From Coccinella septempunctata (Eukaryota; Arthropoda; Insecta; Coleoptera; Coccinellidae), in the NCBI RefSeq assembly GCF_907165205.1, contig NC_058198.1:10331001-10395000 (forward strand): a DNA stretch of 64,000 nt, read 5' to 3'. Position numbers and translations under genes: made by a program. Below are positions 10,991 to 22,707 of this stretch, in pieces; the stretch's first letter is position 1, and every line of letters starts with the position of its first letter. The notes beneath the pieces are model-generated. The model was not told the origin of the DNA. It saw only the letters and a program-made list of their open reading frames with translations, and searched no databases.

Positions 10991-11999
10991 TCAAATTCCA
11001 TGGGTCAGATCCCGTCTTGTAAATTGGGAGACTGCAACCAACCTCTGTTGATACTCTTTGGCCTACTTAAACAGAGCTTATCTGCATTCTCCCACTAGGT
11101 AGGAGTTGATCGAAAGGATTTCAGTGTTCCCTGACTGTCACAACATATATGTTGGTGTATGTTTTGCATACATAGTTTTGCCTGCAATAAGGAAGATTTT
11201 TTCCTTCCAAACGAGAAATAGTTCGTTGAATTGACATTTAATTGATTGATATTATTATAATGATGGAATTGCACTGTATTTTGGCAAGATTCCTAACAAT
11301 ATATTTTTCCCAGTTGAGTTATGTCAGCCCATTGTCTCTTCCGTAAAATAATTAATAGTTTGACGAAATGAAAATATCAGTCTACATGAACATAGAGAGT
11401 CTTTAACAGCAGTGTATGCATGTTTCTTCCAAAAAAAACTTGCGATAAACTTCTTGCTTTTTTCTTGAAATCCCACCGGTTATTTTGCCATGGTGTACCC
11501 CTTATCTATGGTTTACAACAAAAAATAAAGGTGAACTCGCCCCGATATTGGCAATTTCGGTATGCACATTGCAAATTTATAGTCTACTCTACAGTTCAGT
11601 GATCCGAGTGAAACAAGATGATGCTGCGTTTCTCATTAGCCGAATCATAGGGGTGAAGGAGAATGGGGGTAATGAGCAGCAATCAGCGTTAACATATTCA
11701 GATGCATATTACCGAAATATACAAGTTAAGCTCTGCCTCTTCGGATGAAATGAAACCCTAGTTTATTCTTTAATTTGAATGATTTCCCACGAAGTACCTT
11801 TGAGAATTCTTAATCAAATTTCTTGCGAATCAAAATCAAAACAAATTGGAAAGAGACCAACCAAAACCCCAAATATAAAGGAAATTGGCACGCGAAACTC
11901 AGAAGTTCGGCGAAATAATATGGAAGTTAGGGGATAACTACTCTACTCAAAAATAGAGGATGGTTGAGAGAAAACACACACCAAACATGGTCCTCATGA
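10991..11999. other. No gene recognised
   Basis: The first part may be upstream L-B or older repeat sequence, but I cannot read protein in it. Short frames at 11420-11748 have no recognisable motif. Confidence 0.35.
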
Positions 12000-12240
12000 T
12001 ACTTGATGCCTTAAGTTAAAAAAATTTACAAGAAACTCGTTTCTTGTAGGTGTATGATTTTTTGTGGTCCGTTTGTGGGGAAATAGGCTATTGGAACTCC
12101 TCTGGTGTTGTGTGGGATCAATTTTTCGACGCCTTATTCCAACTTGAACCATTATTGTGTTGGTTAAACGAAGGCTCAACTCAACAAGAAGTTGCTAATC
12201 GTCTACGGGTTGCACTTCAGCCCCACCTAACTTGTGAATG
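12000..12240 (+). pseudogene. Tc1-like element 5' fragment
   Basis: Near 12160 the plus strand reads LNEGSTQQEVANRLRV, a helix-turn-helix typical of Tc1-family N-termini. The preceding DNA (tgtaggtgtatgattttttg) matches, inverted, a stretch beside the Tc1-like fragment at 52.6-52.8 kb. Weaker similarity lies beside the one at 20.6-20.95 kb. Only the start of the transposase remains, and the catalytic domain is absent. Confidence 0.6.
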
Positions 12241-13327
12241 AATTTTTATATTCGACTATTGAGCTAGACTGTGTGGTTTCAACTTATTAGGAATTGGGAG
12301 ACTAGCGATGGACTTATTTCCTAGAAGAAAAATCGAGTTATGAAGTCATAATAAAATATAGAATTGATATGCTGAAGACACAGATTCAACCGTTAGCAGT
12401 GAGTTTGAGTTGAATACTCAAAGCTGTTAGTGGTTAGTGCAGATGATTGATAATATCTTAACACAGAGTGTATCAAGTAATTTATTGTGTATTTTGTGGA
12501 GAATAGAGGTAGAAGTTGTAGTACAGCCATTACACGAATAAATAATTGCTTCCCCAGGCTCGAGCGGCATATCAACTATATTTATTCAAACTTATCAACT
12601 AGTTACGCTCGAATTTCAAATTCACCCCCTGAAGCGAAATGATATGAAATAGGGGTTTCGACATATCAATTCATTACTTGCGGCCATATACCTACTGTTT
12701 CTGTATTCTTTACCACGCTCGACATGATAACTATCATTTATTGAGAATTTCCAATCGGAAACAAAACCACAAAGATGGCTTATGTTCGTTACAGCCATGA
12801 TTCTACTGTTGATTTTCATTTGCAATGATAAACTCTGGATTCGAGCGAAATAGCTCAACTCGGCCGAGGTTATGCGAATTGGTTCTTGGTAAAACATAGG
12901 GTGGATATATACGATCTTTTTTTTTCAATTTAAACTAGAAGTTCAACTTGATCGTTATACAAAAAATTCTACTTAGACTCCGTTATGTCTTCTCTCGCTC
13001 GATATTTGAAACACAAGGAACAATAATGGAATATTGTGACTATGAAGAGCTGCTGGGAAAGTAGTTATTGCACTTTTTGTTGGAAGCAGTTTCTCGAAAC
13101 AACGTTGCCTAACAAATAATATAAAAACAACATAAAGGAATGAATATGACGATTCGGAGTCTATATCATAAGACTCCTTTATCAGATGGAAAATTCAAAT
13201 ATTCAGAATTATATTCTCATTACTCGTTATTGCTTCTAACAAACAGTTCGATAAGGGAGATGCATTCTTACTTAAATTTTCCATTATTATTTCTTGTGTA
13301 TTAGATATTGAGAAAAGTGCGGATTTA
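12241..13327. other. No gene recognised
   Basis: AT-rich, with two minus-strand frames of 60 and 91 codons (12393-12575, 12622-12897). Neither shows a recognisable motif or repeat similarity. Confidence 0.35.
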
Positions 13328-13390
13328 TTTCATTTGACCTCAAAAATTTAGTTTTAATATATTTGTACGAATCAAAGACTCACCCTGTAG
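13328..13390 (+). mobile_element. MITE family A, right arm only
   Basis: The sequence ttgacctcaaaaattta and atatttgtacgaatcaaag followed by actcaccctgta is the terminal arm of family A, as at 47.3 and 54.3 kb. The rest of the element is missing. Confidence 0.6.
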
Positions 13391-13499
13391 AAAAGTATTT
13401 CTCGAACAGGTTTTGGTAGGATAGGGGAGAAATGGTATATCATTCATAGAATCAGAAATCTTTAATTGGAAGAATTAGGATATTTTCGAGATAGATCAC

Positions 13500-14312
13500 C
13501 TATACAACATTTTCAAAATGAGAAAAATGACAAAAAAATTGAAAATGATTACTGAAATAGATCCTAATACGACCCTAGACCGTTTGTAAGCTGAATTATC
13601 GCAAAGCAGTGAGAAAAAACTTATCTCCTGATTCGACCATGTGGTTACTTTTAGGATATTGGCTCTTTCGATATTTACGTGGTAATGAAAATGGAAACTT
13701 AGGATTGCCGGATTGTTCTTATTATTTTTTAGTAACTTACACGATTTTATGAAATGGATCATTTCGATACCAACTGACAGAAGAGACTCACGACACGAGT
13801 TTAAAAAATAGAATAATACCTCAAAATCTTAGCAATAAAATTCGTCTAAATTATTCAAGAATTTTTTCACAATGGGCATCAGTCTTTTTGTTCGAAAATT
13901 TCAACAAAACATCGTTAAAATAGGATGAAATGCGAAAACATCATAGCACTTTTTCAACATAACTAACATGAGCACTTTCAAGAAACTGCCTCGATTTTCT
14001 ACATTTTTTTTCACCCTAAATCGTACGATACAACAATTGTGATTCTCTCAAAAGTGACCTGATGCATTTAATCTGATGAACTTGGTACTGAACCATTCAT
14101 TGTCCAGCCATATGTTTATGTTTTGTTTCGTTTTTGCGATGCCGGAGTCACCTTCCACAGTCCCGTACTTGAAATTTTGTCGAACTTCTAGGGGTTGTAT
14201 CTCAGCCATTTTGAATATTTTATAGAGATAATTTTTGGTTAAACAACTTATTTTGATGAGTTCTACCTTCTGTCGAAAAAAAACCTAACCTCTGAAAACA
14301 CCCTGTGTCTTT
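13500..14312 (+). mobile_element. Repeat C, copy 1
   Basis: This is a long dispersed repeat shared with 60284-60840 in inverted orientation. Shared marks, in order, are gaaatagatcctaatacgac, gcaaagcagtgagaaaaa, ggatattggctctttcgat, tcacaatgggcatc and an end tgaaaacaccctgtg. Both copies carry the same eroded reading frame: MTKKLKMITEIDPNTT here, MTKLEKRLKKITEIDPDTT at 60.8 kb. The parent element may therefore have encoded a protein that I do not recognise. The copy at 60 kb lacks about 250 bp present here before the right end. Confidence 0.65.
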
Positions 14313-15269
14313 AGTTTAGCAAATACATGGTTTCTTCGGACTCTTATTATTCGATCCCAGAAAATTCTGCATATACATATTTAGAACAGAAATTAGATCC
14401 AATCCAATATTTTTAATTTTTAACTAGTTGTTGTGTTTCGTACTGTCTCCCTGAAGACGATACTGTTCATGTCTTTACGAAAAACAAGTATTGAAATCAA
14501 CATCTTCTATCAGATGAGTTTATTCCACTGTTCGTCTGTTGAAAGTTCGCCTGGGCAATTTTCAGTGAATGCAGCCTAGGAGAAGTCATAAAACGAGAAG
14601 TCTGACAATGAAATGGACAAAAACAATACGTGAACGTGAACCCTCCAGACAAAAAACCCCTGACCGGTAACCCGCCAGAAGAACTGTACTTGTTGGAGTT
14701 CAAGTATTATTAAAATCAATAAAGGAACGGGATGATCAGCTGCTTCCCCCTGGAAAATCCTCATAGTGTGACCATCCAAACTCCACTCCAGCCCAGAAAT
14801 GCTTTCAGGGATCCACTGAGCTGGAATGACTATTTTCAGGAAGTTTTGGACCTTCGAATCAATTTGTCTTAAGTTCAGCACTCTCGGCGATCATTTAATT
14901 TGGTCAAGGGGTTCGGTATAAAACGGAAATTCCCTGAAATATTTATCGCAACGTGAAAAGGGAACCGCACGAAATCTGCACTCTGCAAACAAGGTTTGTT
15001 TTTTCCAGGTGAACTTCCGATTATGCGGATTCAAAATGGAGTTTCCGATGAAAAAAATTTCACATTGAATCTGTCAGATATGGGTAGATAAAAATGAAAT
15101 AAGATATTCTGCAGTAGTAAGTAGTTTTTTGTTAAACAATTATTTGCAGTAGGCGCTTTTAACCACATCCTGTTTTATGTGCACAAAGAGAAATTATATT
15201 TAGTGACATACATAACAAAACATCTAATATTAATGGATTTATTACCATAATTTCTTGTATATATGTGTC
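14313..15269. other. No gene recognised
   Basis: Overlapping minus-strand frames at 14497-14881 (up to 101 codons, containing LEWSLDGHTMRIFQGEAADH) look less random than their surroundings but match nothing I know. The rest is AT-rich. Confidence 0.3.
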
Positions 15270-15385
15270 TTAGGGTTAGGTTAATAATTGATCAGAATTG
15301 CATAAAAATTCAACTGTTGGATCATCCCAGGTAATTTGTAACTCATGTCGGAATGCCCCTAGAGTCTAGGGGGATGGGGTTAGCG
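15270..15385 (-). pseudogene. Tc1-like 3' end fragment
   Basis: The strings ggttaggttaataattgatc and cctagagtctagggggatgg correspond to stretches at 276-295 and about 447-470, next to and inside the Tc1-like C-terminal region at the window start. It is a short decayed piece of the same family. Confidence 0.45.
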
Positions 15386-17160
15386 AAATAACCTTCCTTG
15401 AATATATCAAAAACTATTTGGTTTGCCTCGAATAGTAATGAAAATTAAAGTAATCTTAATTGCAAACAGAAATAGTTTTTTTACATAATCTTGCTTGAGT
15501 GAACGATTCTAAAGTTATAGCCTCTGAAAAGTAGTAATTTTTAGTGTTTTCCAGATTATTTAGGAAAAGATGAAGTTATCACTAGGAAAAGTATTTTTCT
15601 GAAGGATTGTGTTCTGTTTTATGAAATCAAAGTGCGATTCTACTTACCAGTGGTTAAAAAAATATTTTCTTGCTATTCGAAGGCGTTTCCAGGTTCATTT
15701 ACAGCCCCTGTAACTCTAGAATGATTCACTGTAAAGAGTTTATGTATTGGGCAATTTTTGTTTGCACTTTAATGTAAATAATTTCATACAGTATGTCCCG
15801 GATACGATAGAAAACATTTTAAGGAGACAGAAAACACCTAGAGGATCACGAAAAACCCTCTGTCATGTAGTATTTAGGATTTCTGGATTCTGATTTACTG
15901 GGTCTTCACTAATTTGAATGAAAATTAAATTCATTCTATCTCTTGAACACAATCGCCGATTTATCCGAAATTTGGAATTAACTTCCATGAGGTTACAGAA
16001 AACTGCAATCAATTATCATTCCCTTTGCAGGACCGTATCACATATATTTGGATAGTTCTAAAGAGTTCGCGAAATAACTGTGTGCAATGAATTTCATTAT
16101 TTCTTCGTAAACTGAAAGATTCATTCATTAAATTGGCCAAAAAATATTGCATGACACTATCAAGGTTCCGAGAACTGATTTTTTTTCTTTATAGTGACAA
16201 TTTTTTATCTTGTGTCGACATTCAATATTCTTTTCATCTCATAGGAAGTGAATTGTAAATTCTAATGAATTTCATCAATGAAATGACTGTATCTCTTTGA
16301 TTGCAGAGGTAATTTTTTTATGTTATTCCTTATAGGCACATTTGATTTATTCTAACTTTGGCGTTGACTTATTGAATGAATAAGAATAATCCAGTTTGCC
16401 TTTATTTCGAACAGACAATGAGAGCCGCTTAATTTCTCTTTTATTTTACCTATTTCTTATCCATCACTTTATGGTTTAATTAAAATTAAATGACTCAAAA
16501 ATGAATCATTGTTGAAGACCCGTCCTTGAGTTACGCTGATGTATTCGATCGAGTGAAAACTGAAATCAACATTCAATAATGTATGTATAATAATGAATTG
16601 ATTAAATTCATGAAGATTCAAGATTCACTTCGTTATGAATTGAATAGGATGCTAAATATCGACACGAGAAAAAAAATATTTATATTGGTTAAACCAAAGA
16701 AGCACCAAAGAAAAATTAGTTCAATTCAATTGTTTCCTGAACTGAACAAGATTGAGGAAAAACACATCAACTGAAGGTAAACCATTTAAGCTTCTGCAGA
16801 GGAATGCCGCAGTACTATGAAAATAATTTTGGGTATTGAAGACACTAATTCTAAACTTTAAATTTGTTCTAGTTATAATGCTAGTAGTATTGAAATTTAA
16901 CAAAGTTAGCAGATATACCGAATATCGACTTGACCATTAACTGATTTGACTGCAAATATTGTAGGTACTTGAAATTTCTCTCTTCTTTCTCAAACTTACA
17001 AAGTTGAACTCGAGCAGTAGAGAGTGTTAGTTATAATGGCGAATAGGGTAAACGTTATGTTTCTTGTAGTACAAAAATTCACAATTCTTTTTTTGGACAG
17101 ATTCTAACGCTATATTGTATTTTTCGTGAGTGCAATTCCATACTGAAGCACAGTAATCAA
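15386..17160. other. No gene recognised
   Basis: Very AT-rich. At 15790 there is catacagtatgtccc, similar to the acagggtgtcc ends of other repeats, but no partner end is clear. A 63-codon plus frame at 16583-16774 is Lys/Ile-rich and unrecognised. Confidence 0.35.
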
Positions 17161-17169
17161 GTTTGGTAC

Positions 17170-18160
17170 GAGGATGTATTGATATCTAGTTAGCCTACAC
17201 CAATTCCATGCATAAAAAAAATATTGCGTTACCATAGCAACGAACAATAACTCATTAGAAGTGTCAATGTGAAGTTTGAGGTCAAAAAAGTAAACCAGAG
17301 TGAATGAATTAAAAGAAAAAAGATGTCCACCGAAATTGTGAAAATCAAAAAATTAGGGTTAAGAGGTAAGCAGATTTACGAAGATATGCTTAATACCCTT
17401 GGTGATCAATGTTCTTCGTATGCGACCGTGAAGAATTGGACTGCAAGCTTCAAAAGAGGTAAATTTACCATTGAATATGATGACCGATCGGGAAGGCCAG
17501 TTTCTGTATCAGTCCCCGAAAATATCGATGCAGTTCATGACATGATTTTTATCAGACCGTCGAATTGGGCTAAAACGGATATCTGAAGCACTGAATATTT
17601 CATACGAACGCGTTCATCATATAGTTCACGTCAATGTAGACATGAGAAAAATTGCTGCGAAATGAATCCCCAAATGTTTGAATGCTGACCAAAAGCGTGC
17701 AAGGGTAGAAGCATCTCGTTCGATCTGTGCTAGATTTGAAAACGATGTAGATTCTTAAACCGAATTGTTAGTATGGATGAGACTTGGGTACATTTCTACG
17801 ATCCAGAAATAAAGCAACAATCGATGGAATGGCGACACTCTGGTTCTCCAAGACCTAAGAAGTTTCGTGTCCAAAAATCTGCTGGAAAAGTTCTTGCTTC
17901 AGTTTTTTGCGATTGACATGAAGTAATCATGATTGGTTTTTTGGATAAGGGTAGAACAATAACCGGAGATTACTATTCGACATTACTGACCATTCTACGG
18001 AAAAAAAATTGAAGAGAAAAGACGCAGAAAGCTATCCAGAGGTGTTTTGTTTTTGCAGGACAACGCCCCTGCACACATATCACATGTTGCAATGCAAAAA
18101 ATCCGTGAATTAGGGTTTGAATTACTAGAACACCCCCCTTATTCGCCAGAATAAGCTCAA
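17170..18160 (+). pseudogene. Mariner (DD34D) transposase, truncated
   Basis: Plus-strand mariner relic. The ATG at 17323 opens 87 codons holding the paired helix-turn-helix domain (GLRGKQIYEDMLNTLGDQ ... SGRPVSVSVPENID) before a frameshift. The remainder is readable across frames. SMDETWVHFYDP (first catalytic Asp) is near 17773, and LASVFCD then a stop near 17900. FLQDNAPAHIS (second Asp) is near 18052, and LGFELLEHPPYSPE followed by a stop near 18150. It breaks off where mariners carry the third Asp (SPDLAPSDY), so the catalytic triad is incomplete. The 3' half-end resurfaces, inverted and in a different copy, at 19.6-19.9 kb. Terminal repeats were not identified. Confidence 0.88.
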
Positions 18161-18770
18161 TTCAAATTCGTTAGACCCCTGCATAATGGGAGTAATCTGT
18201 GAATGACTGATAATAATTAAATAACGTTTTGTTTAATAGGTGAATACTTTTGAAACCTTTATTGTTGTCATCAACTACGGCCAAAGTAGCCCGTGTTAAT
18301 TTGGGACGGGTCAGAGAGTAATGAATAAAACATAGGACAATATTTAAATGCTTATTATGAATTTCCTAGCCTAGAGCATGATTAATCCTGCAAATGAAAT
18401 ACTGTATACTTCGCGCTATCACGAAATACGAAATAAAATACCACATTTAGCGAAAAACACGAATGGGCGGAGAAAGGACAGTTAACTTCAAGCGTCCACC
18501 ACTTGAACATAACAAGTTTGCACATTGCGAACCGTTACATACCGCTACAGCGCATTTCCAACCGATTCATATTTTCCAAGGGCGACAATTGCAGTCGAGC
18601 ATGAAACTGGGGACACAACTCCTAGCAGGAGGCCATCAAATTACATCTGATCGATATTGAAAATCATCCCTGCCGCACGAAGAATATACGGTTTTGTTGA
18701 CACTACGGAAATATCGTTTTTTGCTTTCATGCCATCCAATCTTTCAGAAACTCTTCGTGTAGCCGGACGA
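18161..18770. other. No gene recognised
   Basis: A 65-codon plus frame (18463-18660) and, on the minus strand, an open stretch reading RRVSERLDGMKAKND and then KPYILRAAGMIFNI near 18650-18770. They are not identified; see the neighbouring entry. Confidence 0.3.
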
Positions 18771-18950
18771 TTAAAGGTTGAAAACGTGTCTTGATTCGAA
18801 TTTTCTTTTTAATTTGTGGACTGTTTCCTCGACGCCTCCGAGGAGAACTGTCTTGACGTTTGTGAAGTGAAAAAAGAACGCCTCATCGACCAAGACAGGC
18901 TCTCCAATTTGAAGCAATCCTAAGGAATCTTTCAAATCAATTGGCTCTTC
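18771..18950 (-). pseudogene. Unassigned decayed coding segment
   Basis: On the minus strand a ~59-codon frame without low-complexity bias (LKDSLGLLQIGEPVLVDEAF, then LLGGVEETVHKLKRKF) ends in TAA at 18771-18773. A second open frame continues directly downstream, as if after a frameshift. The DNA is less AT-rich than its flanks. It matches no other repeat in the window and no family I recognise. It could be an old element ORF, an exon remnant or chance. Confidence 0.25.
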
Positions 18951-19563
18951 CTACCTCCTTTATGGTTCTCTGAAAGGGATGATTTGATCTGTGCTCAATC
19001 GTTTCGAGTACTTTAGTGATTATTGAGAGGAGTTACTCTTTTATGATTTAACTGTCAGAGAGAGTCAGTGTGATTGATGTTCATTTCTTTCATATGCAAT
19101 CTATATACAGAGTGGTCACGCTTTAGCCGACTTGTAATTAATTCTGCAACTGATCCTCTGAATTATTTTACGTATAATATTATATTTTTTCCTACACCGA
19201 TAGGGATCATGTTTTTCACAATTAACTTACTTTGAAACAGAAGTTTTTCAAAGCTCAAATAATGATAATGATACCACTCAATCGAATGCTTGGAGCTAGT
19301 AAGCCTCAATAACATGAGATGAATCTTAGCCTAGCATTACCTCTCAAGTGGGTATACATTGCTCAAAAATTGGAAATGGATGATTTTGCGTAGATGTCAT
19401 AATATGTGGAGGGAACTGAACAAAATATTCTGTATATGTATGCATCAAAATTAGGTGTCTACCTACGGTTCACCTGCCCAAAATGGCAACAGTTGACAAG
19501 ACTGCTTTGAAGTGACAGCATAAAAGAGAAATACGGGGATATATTGAAAAATTTTTAACCTAC
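18951..19563. other. No gene recognised
   Basis: AT-rich spacer. The phrase atatacagagtggtcacgct at 19.11 kb resembles the acagggtg ends of other repeats, but no second end is seen. Confidence 0.3.
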
Positions 19564-19942
19564 TATAGAACCAGACAAAATTTCAATGTCAAAATATTTT
19601 ATTACTCAACATATTCTCCTCTTAATTGGATACATTTATTACAGAGAACCTGCAACGTCTCTAGACCTTTAAAAATAATGTTTCTTCTAGCTTTGCAAAC
19701 CAGACCTCCACAGCTTTTATTAACCCCTCGTTGAAAGAAAATTTATGACCTTTTAAACTTTTTTTCAGTTGAGGAAAGAGATGATAGTCGGATGGAGCCA
19801 AATCTGGTGAATAAGGGGGGTGTTCTAGTCATTCAAACCCTAAATCACGAAGTTTTTGCATGTCAACATGAGATTTGTGTGCAGGGGCGTTGTCCTTCAA
19901 CAACAGGATAGCTTTCCGCGTCTTTTCTCTTTAATTTTCACT
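19564..19942 (-). pseudogene. Mariner transposase C-terminal fragment
   Basis: The minus strand reads, across frames, an eroded QDNAPAH region, HPPYSPDLAPSDY-like residues near 19815, LFPQLKK-like residues, and the C-terminal LETLQVLCNKCIQLRGEYVE, stop near 19600. This supplies the third-Asp region that the 17.3 kb copy lacks, but in opposite orientation and with different mutations, so it is an independent copy. On its 5' side it is joined near 19942 to LINE reverse transcriptase sequence; the same joint recurs at 22.36 kb. Confidence 0.8.
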
Positions 19943-20250
19943 ATCACAAGAAACGCCAAGATCCCTCACAACACCTATACGCTATAACGGATAACCCTCA
20001 ATAAAAAAACTTGCAAACAATGGAATCTGAACTCTCCAAATCGACATCGCATCATACCTACTTATAATCAAAGACAAGCAGTTCTCATCACACCATCTCA
20101 CCAATCCAATATCTCTTCGTAGTGCCAAATGTCTGTGATGTCTACGGTGGGTCAGGTAGGCGGTGTGATTAATGTGGCATTGCAGACCAGACATGTTCAA
20201 TACAATTGTTCTGGAGAGGAACCAAACCACAAACCAAATCATTCGGTTAA
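19943..20250 (-). pseudogene. Jockey-like LINE RT fragment fused to mariner
   Basis: The minus strand reads LVRWCDENCLSLIISRYDAM, then RVQIPLFASFFIEGYPL, then VVRDLGVSCDS. These are the W-x-x-x-N-x-L-x-(L/I)-N-x-x-K and DLGV blocks that follow the RT active site in Jockey-type LINEs. The catalytic YADD itself is absent. The sequence runs directly into the mariner piece at about 19942. Upstream, to 20250, the DNA is shared with 22.56-22.70 kb but I cannot read RT in it. Confidence 0.65.
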
Positions 20251-20479
20251 TGTCATGCACTTCTATGCGGTCAGACGAGCATTACTGTCGATTAAAATGG
20301 AATAGGAAAAGGTTCTACAATCAAGTCACCGAAAAGAGTTGATGGTGTTTTGAAATGTTCATCATACTATTAACCCCGTTCTCGCCACATACAGATTCAC
20401 CTATCAGACTCAGATAAACGAGATCTGGACTCATACGTGATCAGGTAGGATTCTCATATTGATTCCTGGAGGACCTTCT

Positions 20480-20845
20480 TGTCTTCAATTTGAAGCTCTG
20501 CAACCAATTCTGAATTGTTCAACCAAATAAAATCCTACAGGCTGTTTTCCAGTATGAACTATTGATTCGGGACGCTGTGAAGAAAGAATTTCGTCTTGCA
20601 GTCCACCAGTTGCTGATCTAGGGCGATGGCTGTAGCTGTTGCTCTTCCACCCCAAGAGTAAATGCAGCACTACTACTATAGCGATTCCACCCTGTACTAA
20701 CTACACTTTGCGAAACCCGGGGAAGTTTAGCAATTTCTTGTTGAGTTAAACCTTCGCTTGAACAACACACTAATTGTTCATGTTTGGCGGCTGCTAAAGG
20801 CAAGTTAAACTCGTAACAATCAATCCACAATTTACTACTCAACAT
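20480..20845 (-). pseudogene. Tc1-like transposase N-terminal fragment
   Basis: The minus strand reads LSSKLWIDCYEFNLPLAAAK, then SSEGLTQQEIAKLPRVSQSV and GWNRYSSSAAF, the first helix-turn-helix of a Tc1-like transposase. Further downstream are traces of the second DNA-binding region (SATGGLQDEILSSQRPESI). The catalytic core is missing. It is related to the fragments at 12.2 and 52.6 kb. Confidence 0.7.
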
Positions 20846-20860
20846 CAGATGAGTTGCAAT

Positions 20861-21170
20861 AGCCCATCATACGGACCACAAAAATATCAAACCCCTTCAA
20901 GAAATGTGTTTTTTGTAATTCCTTTAATTGGGCAATTTAGTGTCATTCACATTCATATAATGCTAAGTGGGATTGATAGTGGTCTATTACAGCATTTTCA
21001 TCATATATTATGCAGAAAAATGAATGGGTCGTCAATTGATTCTATTTTCCTCTAATTGTGAGATTTATTGATCTGATGAGGTCAAATGAGAACGAAGCCA
21101 TGGTCATCATTTACTCTTCCTCGATGGGATGGACCTCATGTTGATATTCCGAGTGGTGGAGGCTAGTTAG
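20861..21170. other. No gene recognised
   Basis: AT-rich. The start (atagcccatcatacggacca) may be the untranslated leader of the neighbouring Tc1-like piece. Confidence 0.35.
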
Positions 21171-21174
21171 CTGG

Positions 21175-22070
21175 ATTCTAAGGCCTTAGACCTTAGACTC
21201 AATATCGACAAAACCAAAATCCAAGTAAGTCCGCCAGAAAGCCTTCAAACACATTTCAGCCTGGAGAATGAAACTCTGGAACAGGTCGAGCAGTTCAAAT
21301 ACTTGAGAAGCATAAATACTAGGGCTAACCTAGACACGGAAATACACAACCGTATCAATTCGGTTTCACCAGCATTCTGGAAGCTAAAGGTCAGAGTGTT
21401 TCAAAATCACGACCTCAATCTGACGACCAAGACAGCTGTTTACAAAGCAGTCGTCGTCCCAACGCTTCTTTAAGGAAGCGAAAGCTGGACGCCCTACAGG
21501 CGACATATTAAACAGCTGGAACAAACGCAACAAAATCATCGAAGACAGATAATGCACATCAGATGGTTCCAAAAAGTTTCGAATGCAGAAGTCTTGCAAC
21601 GCGCGAGTTGTACAACAATGAGACTCAAGTAACGAGGGCCCGACTCAGATGGAGCGGCCACATTCTGAGGATGCAAGACAGAAGACTCCCCAAAATAGCA
21701 CTGTATGGCGAATTGACAGAGGGAGCCCGGAAACCAGGAGGCCAGTGTAAGCGGTTTAAGGATACACTACATCAATCCCTAAAATCAGTTAATGCCAATC
21801 ATAACTGGGAACAACTAGCGTTAGACAGGTCACAGTGGAGGTCTATGGTGTACAGTTATAATGGAGACTCGAGAAGAATACACCGGCGGCCAAATCTGGT
21901 TGGTGACTATCCATGTCCAGAGTGTGGGAGGATCTGTGGGTCACGGTTGGGTCTCTTCAGTCACAGGAGGGCACACAGTGGCAATTAGCCCTAAGCAATT
22001 ATAAGTCTGTTATTTATATGTCTTTTTGTAGATTTATTCCAGGTAACGGGATACAGCAATGAATGAATGA
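21175..22070 (+). pseudogene. LINE family L-A 3' end with zinc finger and (AATG)n tail
   Basis: Best-preserved 3' end of the family. From about 21190 it reads LRLNIDKTKIQVSPPESLQT, a FKYL motif, INTRANLDTEIHNRINS, NHDLNLTTKTAVYKAVV and LEQTQQNHRRQ. After a frameshift, the frame 21563-21988 carries ARLRWSGHILRMQDRRLPK, WEQLALDRSQWRSMVYSYN and a C-terminal C2H2-type finger (CPECGRICGSRLGLFSHRRAH), then a stop at 21988. The 3' UTR ends ggtaacgggatacagc followed by three AATG repeats at 22058-22070. The element is 5'-truncated. The finger and tandem-repeat tail mark the family; RT upstream of this point survives only in the 43 kb copy. Confidence 0.88.
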
Positions 22071-22149
22071 GCTGGAGTCAGATGGTAGCATTGGTCGATT
22101 TTTATATACCGATGGCTGTTATGTTATGTTATAAGTTTAGATTATACAG
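22061..22149. repeat. Direct repeat flanking duplicated chimera, left
   Basis: The stretch beginning gaatgaatgagctggagtca and ending ataagtttagattatacag recurs at 22708-22791 with a handful of mismatches. It borders the duplicated mariner/RT chimera on its left. At ~85 bp it is far longer than a normal target duplication. Confidence 0.75.
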
Positions 22150-22702
22150 AAATGTTTCTTCTGACTCTGCAAACCAGACCTCCACAGCTTTTATTACATC
22201 CTCGTTGGAAGAAATTTACGACCTCTTCAACTTTTTTTCAGTTGAGGAAGAGTCGGATAAAGCCAAATCTGGTGAATAAGGTGGTGAATAAGGAGGGTGT
22301 TCTAGTCATTCAAACCCTAAATCACAAATTTTTCGCAAAAACTAAAACAGGATAGCTTTCCGCGTCTTTTCTCTTTAATTTTCACTATCATAAGAAACGC
22401 CAAGATCCCTCACAACACCTATTTGCTATAACGGACAACCCTCAATAAAAAAAGTTGCAAACAATGGAATCTGAACTCTCGCATTCGACATCGAATTATA
22501 CCTACTTATATTCAAAGACAAGCAGTTCACAGCACATCATCTTAATCTTACCAATATCTCTTTTTAGTGCCAAATGCCTGCGAAAGCATTGGCGAGCTGT
22601 TGTGATGTCTACGGTGGGTCAGGTAGGCGGTGTGATTAATGTGACATTGCAGACCAGACATGTTCAATACAATTGTTCTGGAGAGGAGAGGTCAAACCAA
22701 AC
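22150..22702 (-). pseudogene. Second copy of mariner/LINE-RT chimera
   Basis: This corresponds to about 19678-20233: mariner C-terminal sequence, the junction near ctttaattttcactatca, then the LINE RT stretch and the block cggtgggtcaggtaggcggt. It differs by point changes, a short internal deletion in the mariner part (after aatcacaaatttttcgc) and an insertion of about 20 bp near 22580. The same joint in both copies shows that the fused unit was duplicated as a whole. Confidence 0.8.
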
Positions 22703-22707
22703 CAATG

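Noticed and set aside
21957..21980. C2H2 finger at 21.9 kb as a host zinc-finger gene
   Set aside because: It is the C-terminus of LINE family L-A; an eroded version occurs at the same place in the 36 kb copy.
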